From NCBI GenBank assembly GCA_949284175.1, contig CASDVE010000006.1, positions 1 through 64,000 of the forward strand: a DNA stretch of 64,000 nt, in the 5' to 3' direction. Positions 9,516 through 17,880 of this stretch are shown in pieces. Both the position numbers and the translations under genes were made by a program. The notes below the pieces were generated by a model. The model worked only from the letters and a program-made list of their open reading frames with translations. It was not told the DNA's origin and searched no databases. How positions within the stretch are numbered: the stretch's first letter is position 1; every line of letters starts with the position of its first letter. The stretch comes from an uncultured Eubacteriales bacterium. GTDB taxonomy: Bacteria; Bacillota; Clostridia; Lachnospirales; Lachnospiraceae.

Positions 9516-9821
9516 ATTTATATTCTGTCACCTCATTTGCTTCTTTAACAAGCAATCCATATCTAACTTCCAAAACATACATTGGATTGTCCTCATACCC
9601 TATACCTTATTTTACTACTGATTTTACTTATTGTATATTAGTAACTGAATTTTTTATTAGGATATAAAACAGAAAATTGAAAAGCGAGTTCTAAAGAACC
9701 CGCAATTTACGAATATTATACCAAATTTCACAACGTATCTCAATAAATTATTCTACTATATTTAAAAGTATATTTTTCCTCGTTATATTCATATAACAAT
9801 TCTATTCTTTTAAAATAAAAA
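9516..9821. other. AT-rich spacer before the ISL3 relic
   Basis: No convincing coding frame. The only structure noticed is a weak hairpin at about 9683-9703 (GCGAGTTCT and AGAACCCGC) with T-rich sequence on its minus-strand side. Confidence 0.4.
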
Positions 9822-10605
9822 CTCTCTATGTCAATAGTTAGGTTAGTTTTCCACCCTAGCTTTTTGTGTATAATAAAAAGGACCTCCGCTCTTCACCACA
9901 AAGAAACAGAGGTAATCATAATTAAAAACCAGAATTATTATATCACAGAATTCTTTAATTTAAAAGGAATACTCTTTGATTTATTTGATGTCTGTACAAA
10001 AAAAGAGATTGCAAAGCAATATCAAGTGTCTTCCTCTACCGTTTCTTGCATTTTAAAGAGGGTTTCATTTGAAAAACCAAAACTACCAAGCGTACTTTGT
10101 ATGGATGAATTTAAAGGAAATGCAAAACTCATTGTCGCCTGGTATCATTTTATAAAACAAGTATATTGAGCCTTTGAATCCATCTGAAAAGAAAAACAAA
10201 AAACAATACTAAAAGAACAAAGAGAGCAACTGAATGGCTTTATAAAAAAGACAGAAAAAACCGAACAAAAAGCATTTATAAGGTCAGTAAGCATCTATCG
10301 GAGCTGGAGAGGAAGTATTCTCAATGCGTTTTCTTTTCCTTACTCGAATGGGATAACTGAAGGATTTAACAATAAAATCCATGTACTAAAACGAATTTCT
10401 TATGGTTTAAAAAACTTTGAAGAATATCAAAAGAGAATTTTTCTGATTTGTAACTAAAGAAGAAATAAAAAAGATTAGGTGAAGAGCGGAGGTCTTTTTG
10501 TTGTACCTAAAAATAAGAATTAAGAACGATGAAATAAAAAGTCCTCTAAATATAGAAAGGGAGCGGATTGTAAAAACAATCCACTCCAACTATTGACATA
10601 GAGCC
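9822..10605 (+). mobile_element. Decayed, internally deleted ISL3-family insertion sequence
   Basis: The outer ends form an inverted repeat: CTCTATGTCAATAGTT at 9824-9839 and its reverse complement at 10588-10603, with right end GGCTCTATGTCAATAGTTGG, typical of ISL3-family ends. The element is about 784 bp, roughly half a normal ISL3 element. A second inverted repeat, GACCTCCGCTCTTCACC, lies inside it at about 9882-9898 and 10479-10497. I could not identify a clean 8-bp target duplication. The transposase inside is broken. Confidence 0.85.
9828..10457 (+). pseudogene. ISL3-family transposase remnant
   Basis: A single reading frame carries transposase motifs from across the family, but it is shortened and interrupted by two TGA codons, the first at 10167-10169. 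Recognisable parts are an HTH-like KKEIAKQYQVSSSTVSCIL, the catalytic-core start LPSVLCMDEFKGNA, the later segment IVAWYHFIKQVY and the C-terminal SNGITEGFNNKIHVLKR. The central and N-terminal zinc regions are missing. The ATG at 9828 lies inside the terminal repeat and is not a real start. Confidence 0.85.
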
Positions 10606-10683
10606 AATTATAAATAGCTAATAGTTTTTTCTACTTCTCAAATAATTTTAGCTATTTAATTGTATAAAATATTATGTTCCATA

Positions 10684-13050
10684 TTAAGCTTTTAATAACG
10701 TTTGTAGCTCAACCAAATCTTCGAACTTGATCACAAATTTTTTACCATCAATTGTTAATTCTAATGATTTGTCTTTCTCTACTCCTATTACTAAAATTCT
10801 TTCGTTTTTCTTTCCATTTAATTTTATTTTATCTAGGACACCTTCAACATTTTCTATATCCTGATCTGAAGTTACTTTAACAACTCCTACAATAGCACTT
10901 CCTGATGTAACCGCATTACGAAGTATATATGTATTTTCTTCTCCTTGTTCTACTGTATTTTTAAAAGTTTGTTCTGCAATTGCATTAAGTGCTGATCCTG
11001 ATGCACTATCAACCATTTCAATTCTGACAGCTGCCCCTGTAATACCTGACACCACTCCTCTTTCATCATCCCCTAAAGAGCCTTTATCTACTGTTTCAAA
11101 ACTTATTGTACTTCCTTCTGGTTTTTCTTCTTTTACTGTTACAACATCTGATTCATCTTCTTTTGTCACATTTCCAACTGTAACAGTAACTTTAACTTTT
11201 ACCTTATCTGCTCCCTTTGTTTTTAATGTAAAGTCCTTTCCAGTTCCAACTGTTTTATCAACAATAGAAGCTCCAGATACAACTTCCCATGTGATTTCTG
11301 CATCTTTTAAATCGAAGTCTTTATCATCTGTTCCTTTTCCTGTTACACTAAATGTAATGCTATCTCCAGATATAACTTCAGCCTTTGCAGTCGTAACTAC
11401 TACTTCTTTTAATACAACCTTATTATCTGCTACAGTTACTTCAACTGTTGCTTTTTGTCCCTGATAAGTTGCTGTAATAGTTGCTGTACCGTTAGATTGT
11501 CCTGTAATCTCTACTTTTTGCTTATCATCATCTGATACTTTAACTGATGCCACTTTTTCATCACTAGATGTCCATTCTACTGCAGAACTTGTAACAGTTT
11601 GACTGTTTTTTGTGAGTGTTGCTTTAACAACTTCTGTTTGCCCTACTGTTAATTCAAGACTCTCTCTATCAACAGAAATTCCATAAGTATCTGTCACACC
11701 AGTATCTCCACCATCACTTACGTCTCCACCACCAGTAGAGCCACCACCGCCAGTGCTTCCGCCACCATTATTATCAGTTGCGTCCTTTCCAGCGTCTGTT
11801 ACGGTTTCACCTGTCTTAACTTCTGTTGTTCCGCTTGGCGTTGTAACTGTAACTTTTTCTTCTGTATTGTTTGTCAATGTGATTGTTACATCTTTAACAG
11901 TAATTGTTACAGAACTTCCTTCTGCACCTTTTTGTAATACAACAGTGATTTTAACTCCTGTTTCAACACCAACTTTTACAGAAGTACTTAATTTTGCATC
12001 TGTTGAGTTTTTATTTGTTGTAACTTTCACTGAATCTTTTGTTGTACCACCTAATGTAACATCAGAACCAGAGTTCAATGCTAAAGTACCAAGTGTACCA
12101 TCTACTGTAACATCAACAGTATTGTCTTTTGTTGTTTTTACTTGTTTTACTTCACCATTAATTTGAAGTTTTGCTTTTGCATTTTTTACTGTGAAGCTCA
12201 TTGCATCAACAACAGCGCCTTTTTCAACAACAATATTCGCATTGATATCTCTTACTGTAATGCGGTTTCCTGTTGCTTTTTCATGCCATGTGCTTGATTT
12301 AACATCTTTTACTAAAATGGATTTGAATGTACCATTGTTTGTAACATCAGCTTTTGGTGCATCCACGATTAAAGCCACATTTTTGTGAGTTCCATTTGGA
12401 ATTGTGAAGTTCACATTTTTGTTTGTAGCAATTGTTAAGGATGTAATCTTTTTATTCTTTAATGCAGCATTTAACTGAGCCTGTGTTGCTACTGTTTTTG
12501 TCGTATTAACTTTTACTGTATATTTTGCAATATAGTCTTTCTTTGCTGAATCTACTCTTACACGAATTGTTGCTGTACCAGCTTTTTTCGCTGTTACGAC
12601 ACCTTTAGAGTTTACAGTTGCAACATCTGTATTTGTTGATTTCCAGTAATATTTTGCTCCTTTATACTAATTCACTTTTAATGTTGCTGTTTCACCAGCA
12701 GTAATTGTTTTTGTACCAGCATCTTTAGATTGCACTACTGTAATCTTTGTAGTTAATTTTGTAGTTTTTGATCCATTTTTTACATTACAAGTAATCGTTG
12801 TTGTACCAACTTTCTTACCTGTAACTGCACCACTTTTTGTAACAGTTGCTACCTTTTTATTGCTACTTGTAAAGGAGTAAGTAGCCTTTGCTGGTTTGTT
12901 TTTTACTGTAAGAGTTGTTTTATCTCCCACAGAAATTGTTTTTGCTTCTGCACTTAATGTTGGCTTTGCAGCTGCTGAAACTGGTGTTACAGACATCATC
13001 ATTGCAAATGCAAGACTAAATGCAAGAGCTTTCTTTCCATTTTTTCTCAT
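10684..13050 (-). pseudogene. Big_2 (Ig-like) surface protein gene interrupted by one TAG
   Basis: The frame from the ATG at 13050 (GGAGG site upstream) to the stop at 10684 is continuous except for a TAG at 12667-12669. Translation on either side stays in register: a signal peptide (about 1-27, ending SAAA), one Big_2 repeat (NKKVATVTKSGAVTGKKVGT), then after the TAG a second (NTDVATVNSKGVVTAKKAGT), a beta-rich region, a Gly/Ser linker and further Ig-like repeats. Without the TAG it would encode about 788 residues. There is no LPXTG motif. It could be a pseudogene, a sequencing error, or a suppressed stop. It is paralogous to the gene at 50057. Confidence 0.8.
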
Positions 13051-13098
13051 TGTATTGCTCCTCCTTATTTGGTAGATTATGGATACTATTCCAATCTT

Positions 13099-13127
13099 AT
13101 TATAGAACTCTTCTTGAATAATTTCAA
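13099..13127 (-). promoter_or_regulatory. Promoter of the interrupted Big_2 gene
   Basis: TTGAAA at 13122-13127 and TATAAT at 13099-13104 on the minus strand with a 17-base spacer, about 50 bases upstream of the ATG. The intact promoter and ribosome binding site suggest the gene lost function recently, if at all. Confidence 0.7.
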
Positions 13128-13398
13128 TATTTTTCTACTATATTCTTCATTATATTTATATACTCTTTCTTATTTCTTATATTTTCAATGCTATATTTGT
13201 TATTTATACTTTATAATCAATATATTTATATTTTACTAAAAACTATGATATAAACTATGAAAAGATCCAGGAAACAAAAGATATCTTTTTATTTTTTATT
13301 ATCGTGTTATTATCATAAATTTTTACTTCCTTATCTAACATTTGTTATATTAAATTTTTTGTAATTTGGATTCTATTTACCTTCTCATATTCACAGAG

Positions 13399-13450
13399 AA
13401 TCGCCATACGAGAGCATAAATACTCTTACATAACTCGTTGTCTTTACATT
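13399..13450 (+). repeat. Right half of the dispersed repeat (variant B)
   Basis: The stretch with ATCGCCATACGAGAGCATAA and AACTCGTTGTCTTTAC matches the right half of the copies at 17703 and 26169. The left hairpin is absent. The lysC terminator follows directly. The rest of 13128-13398 is AT-rich with nothing else recognised. Confidence 0.6.
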
Positions 13451-13456
13451 AAAAAA

Positions 13457-13495
13457 GCACAAAGTGAAATCTTCCAGTAAAGATTTCACTTTGTG
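13457..13495 (-). terminator. Terminator after lysC
   Basis: GCACAAAGTGAAATCTT and its exact reverse complement form a 17-bp stem with a five-base loop, followed by TTTTTT on the minus strand, just after the lysC stop. Confidence 0.92.
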
Positions 13496-13511
13496 CCTTG
13501 CACCATCTATA

Positions 13512-14717
13512 TTATCTTTCTTTAAAGAATGCGTCATGAACAGCATTCATGGCTTTTTGTGTATCATTTTCCCCGATTACAACTGTAATATTAATATCAG
13601 AACTTGAAATCATACGAATGTTAATTCCCACATCAGATAACGCTTCAAACATCTTTGCCGCAACTCCCGGATTGGACATCATGCCGGCTCCTACAATGGA
13701 TACTTTGGAAACATCTTTTGACACATCAATGGTTTCATAATTATCACTAAATGTACTTTCAATAATATCAACCGCTTCATCCACAACAGATTCTGCTACG
13801 GTAAAGGCGATATCTTTATTCCCATCACGCCCAATGGACTGTAAAATAATATCAACATTGATATTTTTCTTTGCCAAGATATTAAATACCTTAAATGCAA
13901 CACCTGGTTTATCTTTTACCCCAATTAAAGCAATTCTTGCTACATCTTTATCTCCAGCTACTCCGCTGACAAGCATTCTTTCCATTTTTGTTTCCTCCTT
14001 CACATTCGTTCCTTCAGATGTATTTAAACTTGAACGCACAACTAACTGCACTCCGTATTTTTTTGCTAATTCTACGGAACGGTTATGAAGCACTCCTGCA
14101 CCAAGGGATGCGAGTTCAAGCATCTCATCATATGTGATCTCTTTCAATTTAAAAGCAGTATCTACAACACGTGGATCAGCGGTATAAACACCATCAACAT
14201 CGGTATAGATCTCACAGGCATCCGCATTTAAAACGGCTGCCAAAGCAACAGCTGTTGTGTCAGAGCCCCCTCTTCCAAGTGTTGTGTAATTATCATAGCG
14301 ATCTACACCTTGAAACCCTGTGACTAAAACAATTTTTCTTTGCTCTAATTCATGTTGAATTCTCTCTGTATCAATATCTTTTAAGCGTGCATTCCCATAT
14401 CTGTGATCGGTGTGCATACGAACTTGAAACGCATTTAATGAAACAGCAGGAACACCAAGAGCAGTAATTGCCATTGCTGTTAATGCAACAGAAGTCTGTT
14501 CTCCAGTCGTTAAAAGCATATCCATTTCACGCTTTGGAGCTTTTGGATTGATATCAGCTGCCATAGAAAGGAGTTCATCTGTCATTTTCCCCATCGCAGA
14601 TAAGACAACGACAACATCATTTCCTTTCTGATATTCTTCAACGCAACGTCTTGCTACGTTGAAAATTCTCTCTTTGTCACCAACGGATGTACCACCAAAT
14701 TTTTTAACAATTAGCAT
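13512..14717 (-). CDS. lysC: Aspartate kinase
   Basis: Aspartokinase phosphorylates aspartate at the head of the lysine, threonine and methionine pathways. The 401-residue protein has the N-terminal VKKFGGTSVGD, the catalytic GFQGVDRYDNYTTLGRGGSD region (about 143-162) and two C-terminal ACT domains (from about 265, VARIALIGVKDKPGVAFKVF, and from about 340, VSIVGAGMMSNPGVAAKMF) for feedback control. GGAGGA precedes the ATG. No lysine riboswitch is present. It is third in a group with an ACT/HTH gene and apgM, which points to a threonine-branch role. Confidence 0.95.
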   Translation of the reverse strand: MLIVKKFGGTSVGDKERIFNVARRCVEEYQKGNDVVVVLSAMGKMTDELLSMAADINPKAPKREMDMLLTTGEQTSVALTAMAITALGVPAVSLNAFQVRMHTDHRYGNARLKDIDTERIQHELEQRKIVLVTGFQGVDRYDNYTTLGRGGSDTTAVALAAVLNADACEIYTDVDGVYTADPRVVDTAFKLKEITYDEMLELASLGAGVLHNRSVELAKKYGVQLVVRSSLNTSEGTNVKEETKMERMLVSGVAGDKDVARIALIGVKDKPGVAFKVFNILAKKNINVDIILQSIGRDGNKDIAFTVAESVVDEAVDIIESTFSDNYETIDVSKDVSKVSIVGAGMMSNPGVAAKMFEALSDVGINIRMISSSDINITVVIGENDTQKAMNAVHDAFFKER

Positions 14718-14740
14718 AATGTCCTCCTATGTTACTTCTT

Positions 14741-15964
14741 TTATTCAGAAAATAAGTCTTCTATCAGCTTTGTCCCATCTGATAAAATGCTTTCTGAATC
14801 CGCCTGCACTTCATTATATGCGGGAAAATTGCCAATGGAACGTCTTGAATCATATATTAAATAAGGAACGGGAACGCTTGTGTGTACTCTTTGTTTCACA
14901 AGTGTATAGTGATCGGGGAGAATGAGCACTCTCACATCTTTTTCACTCTGTTCAATCGCATGAATGATGGGGGCAATAACGGATTCGTCAATTTGTTCGA
15001 TTCCATGTATTTTTCCTCTTAAGTCTCCTCTATGGCTTGCTTCATCGGGAGCCTCAATATGAAGACAAACGAAATCATATGGCTCAAACAGCAGAGCTTT
15101 TATGGCTCTTCTTGCTTTTGCTCCATAATCGGTATCCACAGTTCCTGTGGCACCTTGTACAGTTAGATTCGTCATTCCACTGCCATTTGCAATTCCTTTT
15201 AAAACAGCAACTGCAGAGATCATGGCGCCTCTTTTCTCGTATTTGTTGTAAAAACTTTCAAGTTTTAAAGCCTCTCCACCTCCCCAAAGCCAAATGGAGT
15301 TAGCAGGAAGTTTCCCCTCTCTTCTTCTCTTATCATTGACGGAACAATGATTCAGTAAACGATAACTCTCTCTTAGTAAAAAATCCAATGTAGTATCTTT
15401 TGGAAGATGCTTTCCGATGGAATCTCCTAAAATGTTGTGAGGAGGAATCAATCCTTCAATTTTTATTCGTTTTCCTACGAGCAAATGACGATAACTGGTT
15501 TCAGTATAATACTGATATGCCATTCTGTCAAAAAGATTTTGCAAAATTCTCATTATTTTTTTGGATTCTTTTGTAGAAATTTGTCCTGCCGTATGATCAA
15601 GCATTCTTTTTTTCTCATAATCACTCTCTTCTTCATCCTCTGTTAACGTGACCAAATTCATGCGATAGGCGATCTCTTCTTCTCCTAGTAAAATACAGGA
15701 GTTTTCTTGTTCTACAAGCCCTAAACATTCTATGGGAGCACGGCCAGTATAAACACTTTTTGGATCATAGCCTAAAATAGTAAGCCCTGCCACATCACTG
15801 CCTGCTTCCATTCCATCTGGTATAGTTTTAACCCGCCCAATCTTTGATCGCTTTGCAAGACGATCCAAAGTCTTTGTATTGGCATAAGAAAGCGGGGTCT
15901 TTCCCCCTAATTCTTCTTGCCCTTCATCCGCCATACCATCTGCGATTATGATCAAATACTTCAT
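14741..15964 (-). CDS. apgM: Cofactor-independent phosphoglycerate mutase family (ApgM); possible homoserine kinase
   Basis: A 407-residue alkaline-phosphatase-superfamily enzyme of the archaeal-type iPGM group. Metal and catalytic residues are visible in LIIIADGMAD, GSDVAGLTILGYDP (nucleophilic Ser), CLHIEAPDEASHRGD and LILPDHYTLV. Members of this group in bacterial threonine operons have been proposed to act as homoserine kinases. Here the neighbours are aspartate kinase and an ACT-domain gene, so that role is a fair inference but is not shown by the sequence. Confidence 0.85.
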   Translation of the reverse strand: MKYLIIIADGMADEGQEELGGKTPLSYANTKTLDRLAKRSKIGRVKTIPDGMEAGSDVAGLTILGYDPKSVYTGRAPIECLGLVEQENSCILLGEEEIAYRMNLVTLTEDEEESDYEKKRMLDHTAGQISTKESKKIMRILQNLFDRMAYQYYTETSYRHLLVGKRIKIEGLIPPHNILGDSIGKHLPKDTTLDFLLRESYRLLNHCSVNDKRRREGKLPANSIWLWGGGEALKLESFYNKYEKRGAMISAVAVLKGIANGSGMTNLTVQGATGTVDTDYGAKARRAIKALLFEPYDFVCLHIEAPDEASHRGDLRGKIHGIEQIDESVIAPIIHAIEQSEKDVRVLILPDHYTLVKQRVHTSVPVPYLIYDSRRSIGNFPAYNEVQADSESILSDGTKLIEDLFSE

Positions 15965-15977
15965 ATAGCTTCCTTTT

Positions 15978-16421
15978 CTACTCTCTTGCTAAAATCTTTA
16001 AATAATGAATCCCATCTGCATGCTCAATTTCTTGTATCATGAGGGAAATATCTCCTGTATCCGGCAATATATTAACGCTTAATGTGAGCAACGCCACCCC
16101 GTTTACAGGAATACTTTGATGAATGGTTATAATATTAGCACGATACTGAGCAATTAAATTCAACACCATCGAACAAAGTCCTGGCTTATCATCCAATTCT
16201 ACAACAAACGTAATGACACGCCCTTTTGCATTTTCTTGCAATTGAAAAATATCATCTTTATATTTATAATAAGAGCTCCGACTGATTCCGACTTGCTCTG
16301 CTACCTCTTGAATTGTGAGGTTTTTATTGCTCTCCAATAATTTTTTCGCCTCTACTACTTTTAATAGCACTTCTGGTATCGCTTTTTTCTTTACCAGATA
16401 ATATTTACTTTCATCTAACAT
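15978..16421 (-). CDS. HTH plus ACT domain protein (PheB-like)
   Basis: A 147-residue protein with an N-terminal helix-turn-helix (LTIQEVAEQVGISRSSYYKYKD, about 35-55) and a C-terminal ACT domain (about 68-147: VITFVVELDDKPGLCSMVLN). The layout matches the ACT-domain proteins often annotated PheB or UPF0735, which probably sense amino acids. It begins the group leading to apgM and lysC, 13 bases before apgM, so regulation of threonine-branch flux is plausible. Confidence 0.85.
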   Translation of the reverse strand: MLDESKYYLVKKKAIPEVLLKVVEAKKLLESNKNLTIQEVAEQVGISRSSYYKYKDDIFQLQENAKGRVITFVVELDDKPGLCSMVLNLIAQYRANIITIHQSIPVNGVALLTLSVNILPDTGDISLMIQEIEHADGIHYLKILARE

Positions 16422-16493
16422 ATCGTTCTCCCTCGTCTCTTATGATAATTTTCTCTTATCCTATTTCCAGTTCCTATCTTTATCGAAACGATG

Positions 16494-17612
16494 TTATTGT
16501 TCTTTCTTCTTTGTTGCCTCCCATTTTAAATACGCATTCATAAAGGCATCTAAATTTCCATCCATAACGCTTCCCACGTTACTTGTTTCTTCTCCTGTTC
16601 TTAAATCTTTAACCATGGTATATGGTTGCATAACATAAGAACGGATCTGACTTCCCCAGCCATTATCGGATACTTCTCCACGGATTCCTGATAATTTTTC
16701 CATATTTTCTTGCTGTTTCATCATATAAAGTTTTGCCTTTAACATCTGCATGGCCTTATCTTTATTTTGGAACTGAGAACGTTCATTTTGACACTGCACA
16801 ACAATCCCCGTAGGCAAGTGAGTAATACGGATAGCAGAAGATGTTTTATTGACATGCTGTCCTCCCGCACCACTAGAACGGTAGGTGTCAATTCTTAAAT
16901 CATCATCGTTAATTTCAATTTCAATATCCTGTTCAATATCCGGCATAACATCACAGGATACAAAAGATGTTTGACGCTTTCCCGCTGCATTAAATGGGGA
17001 AATACGCACAAGACGATGAACTCCCTTTTCAGATTTTAAATAGCCATAGGCATTTTCTCCGTTGATCTGAACGGTTACGGTTTTAATTCCTGCTTCATCT
17101 CCATCTAAATAATCAAGGATCTCTGTTTGGTATCCTTTTGCATTGGCCCATCTTGTATACATACGGAATAACATACTCGCCCAGTCGCAAGATTCTGTTC
17201 CACCTGCTCCTGCATGAAGTGTCAAAATCGCATTGCACTTATCATATTCGCCTGATAACAATGTCTTAACACGAAGTTTTTCTAAACTATCAACAAACGT
17301 TTTTACCATTTCATCAATTTCTGGAATCAAAGATGGATCTTCTTCTTCATATCCCATTTCAAGCATGGTATCAATATCTTCTAATTGATCCACAAGCCCT
17401 TTATATTCATCTACGGTATCTTTTAAATTTTTTAATTCTTTCATCACTTGCTGGGAACGCTCAATATTATCCCAGAATCCCTGTGATTCCATATCCGCTT
17501 CTAATTCTTCAATTCTATCTTTTTTTCTCTCTAAATCAAGAGAATGCCCAACTTCTACTAAAGGCTCTCTATATTGATTGACTGTATATTTAAATTGATC
17601 TAATTCAACCAT
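16494..17612 (-). CDS. prfB: Peptide chain release factor 2, no programmed frameshift
   Basis: RF2 recognises UGA and UAA and releases the peptide. The 372-residue protein contains the RF2 tripeptide in RISPFNAAGK, the GGQ loop in SGAGGQHVNKTS, and the GGTESCDWASMLFRMY segment. Most bacteria need a +1 shift at Leu25-UGA. Here codons 25 and 26 read CTT GAT (17535-17540) in frame, so the extra base and the UGA are absent and autoregulation by frameshift is lost. Start has AGGAGG. Confidence 0.96.
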   Translation of the reverse strand: MVELDQFKYTVNQYREPLVEVGHSLDLERKKDRIEELEADMESQGFWDNIERSQQVMKELKNLKDTVDEYKGLVDQLEDIDTMLEMGYEEEDPSLIPEIDEMVKTFVDSLEKLRVKTLLSGEYDKCNAILTLHAGAGGTESCDWASMLFRMYTRWANAKGYQTEILDYLDGDEAGIKTVTVQINGENAYGYLKSEKGVHRLVRISPFNAAGKRQTSFVSCDVMPDIEQDIEIEINDDDLRIDTYRSSGAGGQHVNKTSSAIRITHLPTGIVVQCQNERSQFQNKDKAMQMLKAKLYMMKQQENMEKLSGIRGEVSDNGWGSQIRSYVMQPYTMVKDLRTGEETSNVGSVMDGNLDAFMNAYLKWEATKKKEQ

Positions 17613-17702
17613 TAATGTTTTTCCTCCTTTTCGGGTCTTAATCTAGCATAACACGCAAAGACATCTTTATGCAACACAAAAACAACCATGAAATGTGCAA
17701 AA

Positions 17703-17802
17703 ACGATGAGAAGCACGCTTTGCGAACTTCTCACGTTCGTAGGCAGTCGCCATATGTGAGCATAAATGCTCTCGCATGGCTCGTTGCTTTTGCGTAAATA
17801 AA
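17703..17802 (+). repeat. Dispersed palindromic repeat, copy 2 (variant B)
   Basis: The left hairpin is identical to copy 1 over more than 35 bases. The right half is variant B, with GCCATATGTGAGCATAAATG and CGCATGGCTCGTTGC, whose GCCAT/ATGGC arms pair. It lies between prfB and secA and directly abuts the secA terminator. Confidence 0.88.
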
Positions 17803-17830
17803 GAGCTGTTGTAATTCATACAACAGCTCT
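17802..17830 (-). terminator. Terminator after secA
   Basis: AGAGCTGTTGTA and TACAACAGCTCT form a perfect 12-bp stem with a five-base loop. The minus-strand tail is T-rich (CTCTTTATTT) and runs straight into repeat copy 2. Confidence 0.8.
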
Positions 17831-17880
17831 CTTCTTATCTGTGTGGAAAGCATATTTCTCATCGTTTCCTCGAAATATAG

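Noticed and set aside
9828..9900. ATG at 9828 as start of a new gene
   Set aside because: It lies within the ISL3 terminal repeat; the reading frame becomes transposase-like only further in.
11753..12388. Open frames on the plus strand inside the Big_2 gene
   Set aside because: They are opposite-strand shadows of a low-complexity Thr/Val-rich coding sequence; no RBS, and the minus-strand frame explains the region.
14718..14740. Lysine riboswitch for lysC
   Set aside because: lysC is preceded by apgM after 23 bases, with no room for an aptamer; nothing like the lysine aptamer appears before the ACT gene either.
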